In this document: in pieces, positions 19,346 through 29,237 of the stretch
Position numbering within the stretch: the stretch's first letter is position 1
How the letters are laid out: every line of letters starts with the position of its first letter
Source: Sandarakinorhabdus sp.
GTDB lineage: Bacteria > Pseudomonadota > Alphaproteobacteria > Sphingomonadales > Sphingomonadaceae
Assembly (NCBI GenBank): GCA_020692215.1
Contig: JAIMKW010000004.1
Coordinates: forward strand, 1 to 64,000
Direction of reading: 5' to 3'
Length of the DNA stretch: 64,000 bases
Position numbers and translations under genes: made by a program
Notes under the pieces: model-generated
The model's input: the letters and a program-made list of their open reading frames with translations, nothing else
What the model was told of the DNA's origin: nothing
The model's database searches: none

Positions 19346-19888
19346 ATGGACATCACCAAAATCCCGATCGGGGCCAATCCGCCGCACGACGTAAACGCAG
19401 TCATCGAAATCCCGATGGGCGGCGTGCCCGTGAAATACGAGCTCGACAAGGCGTCGGGCGCCATGTTCGTGGACCGCTTCCTGCACACGGCCATGTTCTA
19501 TCCGGGCAATTACGGATTCATCCCGCATACGCTGTCGGAAGATGGCGATCCTTGTGATGTGATGGTGATCGGGCCGCATGCGGTTGTTCCAGGCGCAATC
19601 ATCCGCTGCCGCCCGGTGGGCGCCTTGATGATGGAAGACGAGGCAGGCGGGGACGAGAAGATCCTGGCCGTCCCTGTCGATAGCCTGCACCCTTTCTATA
19701 CCAATGTGCACAACTACACCGATCTGCCCAATGTGCTGATCGAGCAGATCGGCCACTTCTTTCAGCACTACAAGGATCTGGAAAAGGGCAAGTGGGCCAA
19801 AATTTCCCGCCTTGTCGATGTGACCGGTGCCGAAGCGATGGTGATGGCCGCCATCAAGCGCGCGGAGGCCAAGGCAAAGAAGGGCTGA
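19346..19888 (+). CDS. ppa: Inorganic pyrophosphatase, family I
   Basis: The 180-residue soluble enzyme hydrolyses pyrophosphate to phosphate with Mg2+. Family I motifs are present: IEIPMGGVPVKYELDK (active-site E and K), YPGNYGFIPHTLSEDGDPCDVMV (the signature with three metal-binding aspartates, DGDPCD plus the later D) and HFFQHYKDLEKGKW near the C-terminus. The length fits bacterial hexameric enzymes. The ATG at 19346 (MDITKIPIG) matches the family; the frame continues upstream to 19292 but that extension looks non-conserved. Confidence 0.96.
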   Translation: MDITKIPIGANPPHDVNAVIEIPMGGVPVKYELDKASGAMFVDRFLHTAMFYPGNYGFIPHTLSEDGDPCDVMVIGPHAVVPGAIIRCRPVGALMMEDEAGGDEKILAVPVDSLHPFYTNVHNYTDLPNVLIEQIGHFFQHYKDLEKGKWAKISRLVDVTGAEAMVMAAIKRAEAKAKKG

Positions 19889-19945
19889 CACTTCACAGCC
19901 CTGATTTGCCGCTCTATCCTGACCCGAACACAATCGGGACATGGA

Positions 19946-21700
19946 TTGAACGTGTTGATATCAAGAATTGTTGTTGCGTCAACGCTGCTTCTGGCGGGTG
20001 CTGCGCAAGCAGCACCCGCCGATGATTTCAGAGGCCTGCTGGCGGATCATTGGGCGTGGTGGCTGGAGCGCAACCCGGTTCAGGCCACCACATTGGGCGA
20101 GCGGGCCCATGATGCCAGGCTGGACGATCTTTCGCTGGCCGGGATGGATGCCGAAGCGGCCGACGCGGCGCGCTTTCGCCAGCGGCTTGCAGCCATTCCA
20201 AGGGATGGGCTTTCCGCCGAAGATCGGGTGTCGGCCGATGTGCTCGAATCCGTTCTCGCCCGCCAGATCGAAGCCAACAGCTTCCCCGCGCGGGCCTTGC
20301 TGTTCACAAATCGGGATGGCTTTCACACCGCCTTTGCAGGCCTTCCGCAGCGCGTCCCCTTCTTCACGCGCGCAGATTATGACAGCTATCTCGCGCGGCT
20401 CGCCGCCTTTCCGGCGCAGACGGAGCAGGCGATCGCCACAACGCGCGTTGCCATCAGGGATGGCTATGCGCTGCCCTGCGCAGTGCTCGATGGATTCGAG
20501 CCGGGCATTCGGCAGATCGTGGCACCTGCCGAAAAATCCCGATTCTACAAACCGTTCGAAAAGCGACCGCCGGCTATTGCGGAGGCGGAGTGGCCGGCAA
20601 TGCAGGCGCGCGCACAGGCGCTGATCGAGGGCCAGGTGAACCCGGCCTATACCCGTTTCGCCGATTTCGTAGCCGCTGATTATCTGCCGGCCTGCACCAG
20701 AGCGATCGGTGTTTCCGAACGGCCGATAGGCAAGGATTATTATGCCTGGCGGGCTCGCATGGAAACCACGACCAGCCTCACGCCCGAGCAGATTCACCAA
20801 CTCGGCCTGAAGGAAGTCGCTCGTATCCGCGCGGAGATGGAGGTGGTTGCAAAGACAGCCGGCTTCCCCGGCCGGGATGCCTATGTTCAGCATCTGCGCA
20901 CCGACCCGCGCTATTATGCCAAAAGCCCCGAGGCGCTGATGGCGGCCGCCTCGCGGCAGGCGAAGCTGGCCGACGGCTGGATGCCGCGCCTGTTCGGCAA
21001 GCTGCCGCGACTGCCCTACACGCTGAAGGAAATCCCGGCCGATATCGCGCCTGGCACCACGACTGCTTATTATATGCCAGGCGCGCCGGCATCGGGTGTG
21101 GAGGGTGTCTATTACGTCAACACATCCAAACTGGACGAGCGCCCGCTTTTCGAGCTTCCGGCGCTGACCATCCACGAGGCGGTGCCGGGGCACCACCATC
21201 AGATTGCCCTGCAGCAGGAACTCGATCTTCCGGACTTCCGCCGTCATGCAGCCTTTTTCACGGCGTTTGTCGAAGGTTGGGGACTCTACTCCGAGCGGCT
21301 CGGGATCGAGATGGGGCTGTACGATACGCCCGAGCGCGAAATGGGGCGGCTGTCCTATGAGATGTGGCGCGCAACCCGGCTGGTGGTCGATACCGGGATG
21401 CATTGGAAGGGGTGGAGCAAGGAGCGCGCTGTTCAGTATATGCTCGACAACACGGCGCTTTCGGCCGCCAACATCGATGCCGAGGTGAACCGCTATATTT
21501 CATGGCCCGGGCAGGCGCTGGGCTACAAGATCGGCGAATTGAAGATCCGCGAACTTCGGGCCGAAGCCGAATCGGCGTTGGGCACCCGGTTCGACATTCG
21601 CGCGTTCCACGATGTCGTCCTGGAATCGGGCCCGCTGCCGCTCGACGTGCTGGAAAGGAAGGTGCGCGGCTGGATAGCGAGTGAAAAGGCCAAAGCCTGA
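19946..21700 (+). CDS. DUF885 family protein, probable secreted metallopeptidase
   Basis: The 584-residue protein has a signal peptide (VASTLLLAGAAQA). The DUF885 hallmark HEAVPGHHHQ (H410-Q419) resembles the HEXXH-type zinc site of gluzincins, and the downstream segment FVEGWGLYSERLG supplies a plausible third ligand. Members of this family are periplasmic or lipoprotein enzymes, presumably peptidases. The reading frame starts at TTG 19946; a GTG at 19952 would give a slightly shorter signal peptide and is equally possible. The nearest SD-like bases are weak. It is a monocistronic-looking gene between ppa and leuD. Confidence 0.8.
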   Translation: MNVLISRIVVASTLLLAGAAQAAPADDFRGLLADHWAWWLERNPVQATTLGERAHDARLDDLSLAGMDAEAADAARFRQRLAAIPRDGLSAEDRVSADVLESVLARQIEANSFPARALLFTNRDGFHTAFAGLPQRVPFFTRADYDSYLARLAAFPAQTEQAIATTRVAIRDGYALPCAVLDGFEPGIRQIVAPAEKSRFYKPFEKRPPAIAEAEWPAMQARAQALIEGQVNPAYTRFADFVAADYLPACTRAIGVSERPIGKDYYAWRARMETTTSLTPEQIHQLGLKEVARIRAEMEVVAKTAGFPGRDAYVQHLRTDPRYYAKSPEALMAAASRQAKLADGWMPRLFGKLPRLPYTLKEIPADIAPGTTTAYYMPGAPASGVEGVYYVNTSKLDERPLFELPALTIHEAVPGHHHQIALQQELDLPDFRRHAAFFTAFVEGWGLYSERLGIEMGLYDTPEREMGRLSYEMWRATRLVVDTGMHWKGWSKERAVQYMLDNTALSAANIDAEVNRYISWPGQALGYKIGELKIRELRAEAESALGTRFDIRAFHDVVLESGPLPLDVLERKVRGWIASEKAKA

Positions 21701-21768
21701 TATGGGACTGCTGTTGCTTTACGCTTGCAATTCCACAAGCGCCCAACATGCTTTAAGGCTGCCACACC

Positions 21769-22368
21769 ATGGATCCGTTTCACACCCTCACCGGCCGCGC
21801 CGTGCCGTTCGGCGCCGCCAATGTCGATACCGACGTCATCATTCCGGCACGCTTCCTGAAAGCCGTGACGCGCGACGGGCTGGGGAAGGGCGCCTTTGCC
21901 GCGCTGCGCGATGACCCTGACAATATCTTCGACAAGCCGGAAAATTCTGGCGCGCCGATCCTGATCGCGGGCGACAATTTCGGCTGCGGCTCGTCGCGCG
22001 AGCACGCGCCCTGGGCGTTGATGGATCTGGGCTTCCGGGTTGTTATCGGGCCAAGCTTTGCTGATATCTTTTCCGGCAACAGTGTGAAAAACGGCCTGCT
22101 GCTGGTGGCGCTTCCGCAAACCGCAATCGACCGGCTGATGCAGGTGGCGGCCGAAGGGCAGCCTATCACTGTCGATCTGGAAAATCAGGTTGTCACAACG
22201 CCTTATCAGGACCGTTGGGAGTTCCCCATTGATCCGTTCCGAAAGCACTGCCTGATGAACGGTCTGGATGAAATTGGCCTGACCGAAGCGATGGACGACA
22301 GGATCGTCGCCTACGAGGCGCGCCTGACGGCGGATCGACCCTGGGTTTCGGGAGCAGCGCAGCGATGA
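21769..22368 (+). CDS. leuD: 3-isopropylmalate dehydratase small subunit
   Basis: The 199-residue protein is the small (swivel) subunit of isopropylmalate isomerase, converting 2- to 3-isopropylmalate in leucine synthesis. Diagnostic sequence includes [17 protein letters not shown] near the N-terminus and the active-site loop [17 protein letters not shown]. The length matches LeuD (about 200). It overlaps leuB by four bases. The large subunit leuC, often adjacent, is not in this window. Confidence 0.96.
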   Translation: MDPFHTLTGRAVPFGAANVDTDVIIPARFLKAVTRDGLGKGAFAALRDDPDNIFDKPENSGAPILIAGDNFGCGSSREHAPWALMDLGFRVVIGPSFADIFSGNSVKNGLLLVALPQTAIDRLMQVAAEGQPITVDLENQVVTTPYQDRWEFPIDPFRKHCLMNGLDEIGLTEAMDDRIVAYEARLTADRPWVSGAAQR

Positions 22369-23429
22369 CCAGCCTTCTTCTTCTTCCCGGCGACGGCATC
22401 GGCCCGGAAGTGACCGCGCAAAGCCGGCGTATCCTTGAGGCGATGGCAATCCCGGGCCTCGTGCTGTCGGACGGGCTGTTCGGCGGCGCTTCCATCGATG
22501 TGCACGGGGTGCCCTTGACCGACGAGACGCGCGATCGGGCGCTTGCCAGCGATGCTGTGCTGATGGGTGCTGTCGGCGGGCCGCAATGGGCCGAGGTTGC
22601 GTATGACAAGCGCCCCGAAGCCGGCCTTCTGGGGCTGCGCGGGGCAATGAATGTCTATGCCAATCTGCGCCCGGCCCGTTGCTTCGATGCACTGGCGGAT
22701 GCCTCCAGCCTGAAGCGCCATCTTGTCGAGGGGCTCGACATCCTGTTCGTGCGCGAGCTTGTCGGCGGCGTCTATTTCGGCCAGCCGCGCGGTATCGAGA
22801 CCCTGCCCAACGGCGAGCGGCGCGGATTCAACACCCAGAGCTACACGACATCGGAAATTCGCCGCGTCGCAAAGACCGCCTTCGAGCTGGCGCGTGGCCG
22901 GTCGGGCAGGGTCTGCTCGGTTGAAAAGGCCAATGTTATGGAATCCGGCGTGCTGTGGCGCGAGGAAGTGCGGGCGCTGCGCGACGAAGCCTTCCCCGAC
23001 ATCGTGCTCAGCCACATGTATGCCGACAACTGCGCGATGCAGTTAGTCAAGGCCCCTCTGCAGTTCGATATCATTCTGACCGACAATCTGTTTGGCGATC
23101 TGCTGTCGGATCTTGCCGCCATGTCCACCGGCTCGCTTGGAATGCTGCCTTCAGCGGCTCTGGGAGAGGCCGGCAAGCCGGGTCTATATGAACCCATCCA
23201 CGGATCTGCCCCTGATATTGCCGGGCAGGGCGTTGCCAACCCCTGCGCTTCGATCCTCAGCCTTGCGATGGCTTTGCGCCATTCACTTGGCGCACCGGAT
23301 GCCGCCGCGCGGCTGGAGGCGGCGGTCGAGGCGGCGCTCGATTCCGGCGCGCGCACGCGCGATCTGGGCGGCGCGCTTTCCACGCGCGAAATGGGGGATG
23401 CGATCCTGCGCCAGCTGGACCGGTGCTGA
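22365..23429 (+). CDS. leuB: 3-isopropylmalate dehydrogenase
   Basis: The 354-residue NAD-dependent enzyme oxidises and decarboxylates 3-isopropylmalate in leucine synthesis. It shows [11 protein letters not shown] at the start, the substrate-binding arginines in [16 protein letters not shown], and the metal-binding and signature region [20 protein letters not shown], then [18 protein letters not shown] (NAD binding). The start overlaps the leuD stop (ATGA), so the two are translationally coupled. The next gene begins two bases after the leuB stop. Confidence 0.97.
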   Translation: MTSLLLLPGDGIGPEVTAQSRRILEAMAIPGLVLSDGLFGGASIDVHGVPLTDETRDRALASDAVLMGAVGGPQWAEVAYDKRPEAGLLGLRGAMNVYANLRPARCFDALADASSLKRHLVEGLDILFVRELVGGVYFGQPRGIETLPNGERRGFNTQSYTTSEIRRVAKTAFELARGRSGRVCSVEKANVMESGVLWREEVRALRDEAFPDIVLSHMYADNCAMQLVKAPLQFDIILTDNLFGDLLSDLAAMSTGSLGMLPSAALGEAGKPGLYEPIHGSAPDIAGQGVANPCASILSLAMALRHSLGAPDAAARLEAAVEAALDSGARTRDLGGALSTREMGDAILRQLDRC

Positions 23430-23431
23430 CC

Positions 23432-24142
23432 ATGAAGGATCGCACCGTGATGAGACGTGTCTATACTGTTGGCACCATTTCCACGGCCTTTCTGACCGGG
23501 CTCGCCTTTCTTGCGCCTGTTCTGCTGACTGCGATCGTCCTGGCCTGGGCTTTCGGCCAGCTGATAGCCTTTGTCGGTCCGGATTCGATTGTCGGCCAGT
23601 TGCTGACAGCCGGCGGAAGGCTGTTCATCGCGGAAGGGTCAAATCCGCTGCTGTCCTTTGCCGTTGGCGTGGGGATCCTGCTCGCCATCATCACGGCGCT
23701 GGGTTTTGTTGTGAAAGACAAGGCCAAGAAGGTGCTGGAGGAAGGCGTGGATGGCGCGCTTGGCCGCATTCCGATTCTCGGCAATATCTATCGTCCGGTG
23801 GCGCAACTGGTCCGCGGGATGAGCGGCAACAAGGCCGATGAAATGTCCAGCATGGCGGTTTGCCGGGTCGTATTCGGCGGCGGGATCGAGACGGTGGCGT
23901 TCCTTGCCTCCAACGAGACGTTCGATCTGGGTGGTGGCCCATGCAAGCTTGTGCTGATCCCCACGGCGCCCGTCCCCATCGGAGGAGCGCTGCTTATGGT
24001 CCCGGTCGACAAGGTGCAGGTGATACCGGACATGAAGTTCGACGATCTCGCCAAGCTTTACCTGACAATGGGCATGACACCGCCGCCGCAGATGCGCGCA
24101 AGCACCGCCCTGAAAACCGCCGAAGCCGCCCCCGGCATCTGA
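23432..24142 (+). CDS. DUF502 family inner-membrane protein
   Basis: The 236-residue protein has two N-terminal transmembrane helices (STAFLTGLAFLAPVLLTAIVLAWAF and LLSFAVGVGILLAIITALGFVV), then a soluble domain with the DUF502 core RIPILGNIYRPVAQLV and PTAPVPIGGALLMVPVDKV. The family has no established function in bacteria. The ATG at 23432 is taken as start; a GTG at 23423 lies inside leuB. It follows leuB directly and is probably in the same transcript. Confidence 0.82.
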   Translation: MKDRTVMRRVYTVGTISTAFLTGLAFLAPVLLTAIVLAWAFGQLIAFVGPDSIVGQLLTAGGRLFIAEGSNPLLSFAVGVGILLAIITALGFVVKDKAKKVLEEGVDGALGRIPILGNIYRPVAQLVRGMSGNKADEMSSMAVCRVVFGGGIETVAFLASNETFDLGGGPCKLVLIPTAPVPIGGALLMVPVDKVQVIPDMKFDDLAKLYLTMGMTPPPQMRASTALKTAEAAPGI

Positions 24143-24172
24143 CAACAGCCGCAAGCTTTGCAGGCATCGGCC

Positions 24173-24191
24173 GTTGCAGCATTTCTGCAAC
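24173..24191. promoter_or_regulatory. 19-bp perfect inverted repeat upstream of the third TonB receptor
   Basis: GTTGCAG-CATTT-CTGCAAC is a perfect 7-bp arm palindrome, 93 bases before the receptor start codon and 31 bases after the DUF502 stop. No T-run follows, so an operator is more likely than a terminator. The core TTGCA also occurs as an inverted repeat (TTGCA-G-TGCAA) at 16429-16439, upstream of the second receptor, with a shorter centre. Confidence 0.45.
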
Positions 24192-24283
24192 AGGGGCTTC
24201 ACGTTTATGAACCGTTCGGCAAAGTTGTCTGGACAAATTCTGGCTCCAAATCCATTGTGCAGCGATTGCCAAAGGGAGGTATC

Positions 24284-26641
24284 ATGACGTCCAGATCCAT
24301 TTTTCTAGCCGCCGCCGCAGTGTCTGCGCTGAATTCCGGTGGTGCCGCGTTCGCCCAGACTGCGCCGCAAGCCAGCGCCGGCTTTGCCAACGAGGATATT
24401 CTCGTCACCGCCCGCAAGCGGGAAGAATCGCTTCAGGATGTGCCGCTTGCCATAACCGCCTTCGGCTCGGAGGAAATTCGCGAGGCCCGGATCGAGCGTC
24501 TGTCCGATGTCGCGAAGCTGGCGGTTGGATTGAATTTCACGCCACTGTTCGGCGCACAGAACCAGCTGCCGATCATTCGCGGCGCGGCGCAGACCTTCGG
24601 GCAGCTCAATGTGGGGGTGTTCCTCGATGGCGTCTATCTGTCGGGCAAGGCTGGCGTCGATATCGAGCTGGCCGATCTTGAGCGGATCGAAGTCGTCCGT
24701 GGCCCGCAGTCGGCGCTTTATGGCCGAAACACCTTTGCAGGTGCCATCAACTATGTCAGCCGCCGGCCTTCCGACACGCTGGAAGGCTGGGCTGATGCAA
24801 CCGTTGGCGACAATGGAATGCTGCGCTTTTCGGGCTCTGTTTCGGGCCCTCTTGGCGACAAGGTCAGAGTGAAGGTTGGTGGATACTACCGCGAACACAA
24901 TGGCTGGTATCGCAGCGGCATCGATGGCGGCCGGGTTGATGATGGCCAGCTCTATGGCGGCACGGCCGCTGTCGAGTTTCTGCCGGCCGACAATATCTCC
25001 ATCCTGTGGCGTGGCAGCTACAGCCGGGAGGATATCGGCCAGCCACCCTCCAATGTGATCCGCACCAACGCCTACCCCGGCCGGCCCGCGGGCTCACCCG
25101 CCGGCACCGTGCGCAACATTCTCTATGTGGGTGATGTGCCAAACATCCCGAAGGATGGCGTTCTGGTCAACACCGGACAGGCCTTCATCGGGGTGGGCGG
25201 CCAGCTTGGCGATTACGGCCAGGTCCAATCCACATATCGCACCAACCTGAAGATCGAGATCGACAGCGGCCCGGTGGTGTTCACCTCCATCACCAGCTTC
25301 GACCAGCGCGATACCGACTACACCTTTGATGGCGACAACACGATCTGCGATACGCCGTCGACAGCCCCCCCTTCCACCGGATGCCCCAATTTCGGGTTCC
25401 CGTTTGCGCCGGCAATTCCGCTGGGCAAATCGGATTTCGGCACGTCCTCCAACAAGGGATATTCCCGCGACTGGAGCCAGGAACTTCGGCTGGCGTCGCA
25501 ACCAGGAGGCAGTTTCGACTGGCTGGTTGGTGCCTATTATTACGACAACAAGAACAAGGGGATCGATCGCAGTCTCAACCCGCAGACACTGGCCAATGCC
25601 AACGCGCATGGCTATCCGGAGCAGACGACGACAACGCAGAGCATGGCTTTGTTCGGCTCTGTGACCTGGCGGCCCAGCGATGTCTTCGCGCTGACCGGCG
25701 AACTGCGTTATGAGAATGAAGCGCAGCGATTCCAGCAGGTTCCGACGAACGGCACGCCTTCCCCCACGATCGGCTCGCGCCGCGTGTTCGATCTCAAGGA
25801 AAATTTCGAGTTCGTGACCCCGCGCGTGATCGCCGACTGGAAGGTTGCCGAGGGCAAGATGCTCTATGCCTCTGTCGCCCGCGGCACAAAAACGGGCGGT
25901 TTCAACACCAACCTCAGCATTTTCGACGACCAGCGCACCTATGATCCGGAAAAGAGCTGGAACTATGAAATCGGCGCCAAGACAGACTGGCTCGACAACC
26001 GCCTTCGGCTGAACCTTGCCGGCTTCTATACCGACTGGACTGATCAGCAGGTTGCCTGCCAGAACCCGGTCAACCTGATTGGCGGTTCATCGACGCAGCG
26101 AACCTATGTCTGCAACGTCGGTCAGGCGGATATCTTCGGGATCGAGGCCGACATGGTCGCCCGCCTCGGCCAATATTTCACGTTGAGTGGAAACTATGCG
26201 TGGACAAAGGCCACCTACAAGGAGTTTGTCGACGATTCACTGGCGGCTGCGCTGATCATAGCGGGGCTTCCGCCGATCGATTTCGATGGCAAGCGGCTGC
26301 CTTATGTGCCTGAGCACAAGTTTGTAGTGAGCCCGGCGTTCAGCGTGCCTGTAGGCGATACATGGGAAGCAACGGGCCGTGTCGACCTTGTCTATATGTC
26401 AAAGCGTTATGTGCGAGCCGACAATCTCCAGTCGTTCGCACCCAAGACCACGGTTGACCTGCGGCTGGGCGTTGCAAACGAAAACCTGTCGTTCCAGTTC
26501 TTCGTGAACAACCTGTTCGACGACAAGGTGCCGGTGGCGGCTGTCCGCTTCTTCGATTCGGTCAACTTCTCGGTGGCATCGCCTTTGGTGCAGGGCCCCG
26601 AGCGGCGGCAGATCGGCGGCACGGTCCGTTACAGCTTCTGA
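24284..26641 (+). CDS. TonB-dependent outer-membrane receptor (third)
   Basis: The 785-residue protein has a signal peptide (ending GGAAFAQ), a TonB-box region NEDILVTARKREES, a plug with PIIRGAAQTFGQLNVGVFLDGVYLSG and LERIEVVRGPQSALYGRNTFAGAINYVSRRP, and a barrel ending IGGTVRYSF. The ATG at 24284 follows a strong AAAGGGAGG ribosome-binding site. The ligand is unknown. It is monocistronic, between the leuB-DUF502 unit and tRNA-Val, with a palindrome in its upstream region. Confidence 0.9.
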   Translation: MTSRSIFLAAAAVSALNSGGAAFAQTAPQASAGFANEDILVTARKREESLQDVPLAITAFGSEEIREARIERLSDVAKLAVGLNFTPLFGAQNQLPIIRGAAQTFGQLNVGVFLDGVYLSGKAGVDIELADLERIEVVRGPQSALYGRNTFAGAINYVSRRPSDTLEGWADATVGDNGMLRFSGSVSGPLGDKVRVKVGGYYREHNGWYRSGIDGGRVDDGQLYGGTAAVEFLPADNISILWRGSYSREDIGQPPSNVIRTNAYPGRPAGSPAGTVRNILYVGDVPNIPKDGVLVNTGQAFIGVGGQLGDYGQVQSTYRTNLKIEIDSGPVVFTSITSFDQRDTDYTFDGDNTICDTPSTAPPSTGCPNFGFPFAPAIPLGKSDFGTSSNKGYSRDWSQELRLASQPGGSFDWLVGAYYYDNKNKGIDRSLNPQTLANANAHGYPEQTTTTQSMALFGSVTWRPSDVFALTGELRYENEAQRFQQVPTNGTPSPTIGSRRVFDLKENFEFVTPRVIADWKVAEGKMLYASVARGTKTGGFNTNLSIFDDQRTYDPEKSWNYEIGAKTDWLDNRLRLNLAGFYTDWTDQQVACQNPVNLIGGSSTQRTYVCNVGQADIFGIEADMVARLGQYFTLSGNYAWTKATYKEFVDDSLAAALIIAGLPPIDFDGKRLPYVPEHKFVVSPAFSVPVGDTWEATGRVDLVYMSKRYVRADNLQSFAPKTTVDLRLGVANENLSFQFFVNNLFDDKVPVAAVRFFDSVNFSVASPLVQGPERRQIGGTVRYSF

Positions 26642-26775
26642 TGCGCGCGGGCGCCCGGTCCGCGATGGATCCAGCGCCCGCTGCCAGCAGCAGCCGGTTT
26701 GCGGTTCACAACCGGGCCTGTGCAAGCTTGAGGCTTGCCCTTTGCCGCAGCCCCGGTTATGGCCCGCCCCCTAGT

Positions 26776-26850
26776 GGGCGCGTAGCTCAGTGGTAGAGCA
26801 CTGTGTTGACATCGCAGGGGTCGCAAGTTCAATCCTTGCCGCGCCCACCA
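26776..26850 (+). tRNA. tRNA-Val (GAC)
   Basis: A 75-nt cloverleaf with acceptor stem GGGCGCG / CGCGCCC, discriminator A and encoded CCA. The anticodon loop TTGACAT gives anticodon GAC at 26808-26810. The D-arm (AGCTCAGTGGTAGAGC) and T-loop (GTTCAATCC) are standard. T-rich runs follow within 20 bases and may help termination. The 130 bases between this gene and the riboswitch show nothing else. Confidence 0.95.
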
Positions 26851-26984
26851 TCCTTTTTCTGGCTTTTTTCTGGGCATCCTCTGCCCGGTCATCCTGCTTA
26901 TGGAATTTTCCGTCTTATGACGGCGGATCCCTGAACATCCGCTTCATCTCCATAAACCCCATTGCGGCACTGTGCCCGAGGGTC

Positions 26985-27190
26985 TAGCTGTTCGGGTGCG
27001 ACAGGTTCCCAGCGATGGGATGAAAAGGGAACCCGGAAGTGGCGGCGCGTGGAAACATGCAAATCCACAGTCCGGGGCTGCCCCCGCAACTGTGATCGGC
27101 GAGCCTTCGCCATCAAGCCACTGGAGCAATCTGGGAAGGCGGACGAAGGCACTGACCCGAGAGCCAGGAGACCTGCCTGTCGTGGCTGTT
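26985..27190 (+). promoter_or_regulatory. Cobalamin (adenosylcobalamin) riboswitch
   Basis: Conserved elements appear in order: AGGGAACCCGG, then GGGGCTGCCCCCGCAACTGTGA (27075-27095 region), CCACTGG...CTGGGAAGGC, and the near-invariant GAGCCAGGAGACCTGCC at 27161-27177. Boundaries are approximate. About 130 bases separate it from the btuB start. Within that leader the hairpin CGAGG-GTTT-CCTCG (27221-27234) may belong to the expression platform. Cobalamin binding should turn down the btuBFCD operon. Confidence 0.93.
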
Positions 27191-27319
27191 CCTTTGCGCG
27201 GACGGGGTGTGTCGGGCAAACGAGGGTTTCCTCGCGTGACGGCATAGCCTGGGTCGCGCGGAGGAACCGTCCTTCGTGTCGGAATCGCTGTGCGGCCCTT
27301 CGTTACCAGAGGGACTTTC

Positions 27320-29230
27320 ATGCGCATTCCACATCCTATCCAGACAACCGCTTTCATTGCAGCAACCGCCCTCGCAGGCGCCGCCCATGCGGGCGATTCC
27401 GCGGCCGATCCAGACGCCATCATCGTCACCGCGAACCGCACCCCAACGCCGCTTTCTTCGCTGGGGCAGTCCATCACGCTGATCGACGCGGCGGAAATCC
27501 GCACCCGGCAGAGCCTGACCGTCGTCGATCTGCTTCGGCTGGTGCCCGGTGTCACTGTAGCGCGCAATGGCGGAACAGGCAGCGTTGCCTCGGTTTTCAT
27601 CCGCGGCGCTGAGTCCGATCAGACGGTGGCGCTGATCGACGGCGTGAAGATCAACGATCCGTCGTCGCCCGGCGGAGGGTTCAATTTCGGAACATTGCTG
27701 GTGGGCACCATCGACCGGATCGAGGTGGTGCGCGGATCGCAGTCGGTTGTCTGGGGCAGCCAGGCGATTGGCGGGGTTGTCAACATGATCTCCAAGGCGC
27801 CCACCGAGGCGCTTTCGCTCAATGCCCAGGCCGAAGCCGGCTGGCGCAACACCGTGAACATCGTGGGCAACGCATCTGGCCGGTTCGGCCCTGTGGGTGC
27901 CAGTGTCGGGGCCGGCTGGTTCCGAACGGACGGCTTTTCCACCTTCAACGAAGCGCGCGGCGGCGAAGAGCGCGACGGCTTTGAAAATTTCGCCGCCAAT
28001 GCCCGCTTCGATGTCCGGCTGTCCGACGCTGTCTCGCTCGATCTGCGCGGTGCCTATCAGGACGGCACGACCGACATAGATGGTTTCCCCCCGCCGACCT
28101 TCGCATTCTCCGACACGGCCGAGGTGTCCGATACGCGGCAGTTCGTCGGCTATGCGGGCCTGAACACCGTTTTTCTGGAAGGCCGGTTCCGCAACCGGAT
28201 CGCCTATGCGCTGACCAGCATCGAGCGGGAAAACAGGGACTCCGCCTCCGCGCCGCAGGCGAGCTTCGACAGCCTCGGTCGCAATGAACGTTTCGAATAT
28301 CAGGGCGGTTTCGACATCCTCGATGGCCTGCAGGCGATTTTTGGTGCCGAGCGCGAGAACAGCCGCCTGCGCACGCAAAGCGCCGGCAGCCCGGCCTCGC
28401 GGGCCGAGGCCCGGATCGACAGCCTTTACCTGCAACTGTCCGCGCAGCCACTCGAAGGCATATCGTTGGGGGCCGGTGTTCGCCACGATGACCATGACAC
28501 ATTCGGCGGTTCCACGGTCTTTGCCGCCAACGCCAATGTTTCGCCGAACGGTGGCGCAACGCAGCTGCGGTTCGGCTATGGCGAGGGCTTCAAGGCACCG
28601 TCGCTGTTCCAGCTCTTTTCCGATTTCGGCAACCCGTTGCTTGCCCCTGAACAGTCGCAGAGCATCGATGCCGGCATCACCCAGACCCTGCTGGACGGCG
28701 GCATCGAACTGGGCGCAACGCTGTTCCGCCGCACCACCCGCAACCAGATCGATTTCGTCTCCTGCTTCGGCAACGCCTCGCCCATCTGCACTGGGCGGCC
28801 CTTCGGCACTTACGACAATGTCCGCCGGACCCGCGGTGAAGGAGTCGAGATCGCACTGCGGCTGAACCCGATCGAAAGCCTCGGCCTTTCGGCCGCCTAC
28901 AGCTTCATCGATTCGAAAAACCGCGATACCGGCCGCCAGCTGGCCCGGCGGCCGCGCGATTCGATGCATGTTTCGCTCGATTGGCAGACGCCATTCGGTG
29001 GATCTCTGGGTGGCACCATTTCCCACACCGGCGCCAGCTTCGACAATGCCGCCAACAGCATCCGGCTTGCGGGCTATACGCTCGTCGACCTGCGGGGCAG
29101 CGTGCCCATAGGCCGCAATCTGGAGCTGTTCGGGCGCGTCGAGAACCTGTTCGACGAGCGCTACGAGACGGCATTCCGCTTTGGGACCCAGCGCAGAGCC
29201 GCTTATGCTGGCGCCAGATTGCGCTACTGA
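27320..29230 (+). CDS. btuB: TonB-dependent vitamin B12 receptor
   Basis: The 636-residue outer-membrane receptor is close to the length of BtuB (about 600-615). It has a signal peptide (ALAGAAHA), a TonB box DAIIVTANRTPTP, a plug with LDGVKIND-type loop (ALIDGVKINDPSSPGG) and IDRIEVVRGSQSVVWGSQAIGGVVNMISK, and a 22-strand-type barrel with a terminal TBDR motif. The ATG at 27320 is preceded by GAGGGAC. The upstream cobalamin riboswitch and the downstream BtuF, BtuC and BtuD genes fix the substrate as cobalamin or a related corrinoid. Confidence 0.95.
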   Translation: MRIPHPIQTTAFIAATALAGAAHAGDSAADPDAIIVTANRTPTPLSSLGQSITLIDAAEIRTRQSLTVVDLLRLVPGVTVARNGGTGSVASVFIRGAESDQTVALIDGVKINDPSSPGGGFNFGTLLVGTIDRIEVVRGSQSVVWGSQAIGGVVNMISKAPTEALSLNAQAEAGWRNTVNIVGNASGRFGPVGASVGAGWFRTDGFSTFNEARGGEERDGFENFAANARFDVRLSDAVSLDLRGAYQDGTTDIDGFPPPTFAFSDTAEVSDTRQFVGYAGLNTVFLEGRFRNRIAYALTSIERENRDSASAPQASFDSLGRNERFEYQGGFDILDGLQAIFGAERENSRLRTQSAGSPASRAEARIDSLYLQLSAQPLEGISLGAGVRHDDHDTFGGSTVFAANANVSPNGGATQLRFGYGEGFKAPSLFQLFSDFGNPLLAPEQSQSIDAGITQTLLDGGIELGATLFRRTTRNQIDFVSCFGNASPICTGRPFGTYDNVRRTRGEGVEIALRLNPIESLGLSAAYSFIDSKNRDTGRQLARRPRDSMHVSLDWQTPFGGSLGGTISHTGASFDNAANSIRLAGYTLVDLRGSVPIGRNLELFGRVENLFDERYETAFRFGTQRRAAYAGARLRY

Positions 29231-29237
29231 GGGCGGC

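Noticed and set aside
17662..19494. A 610-codon minus-strand frame opposite the second TonB receptor
   Set aside because: It is a shadow of the receptor frame and spans the terminator at 19253.
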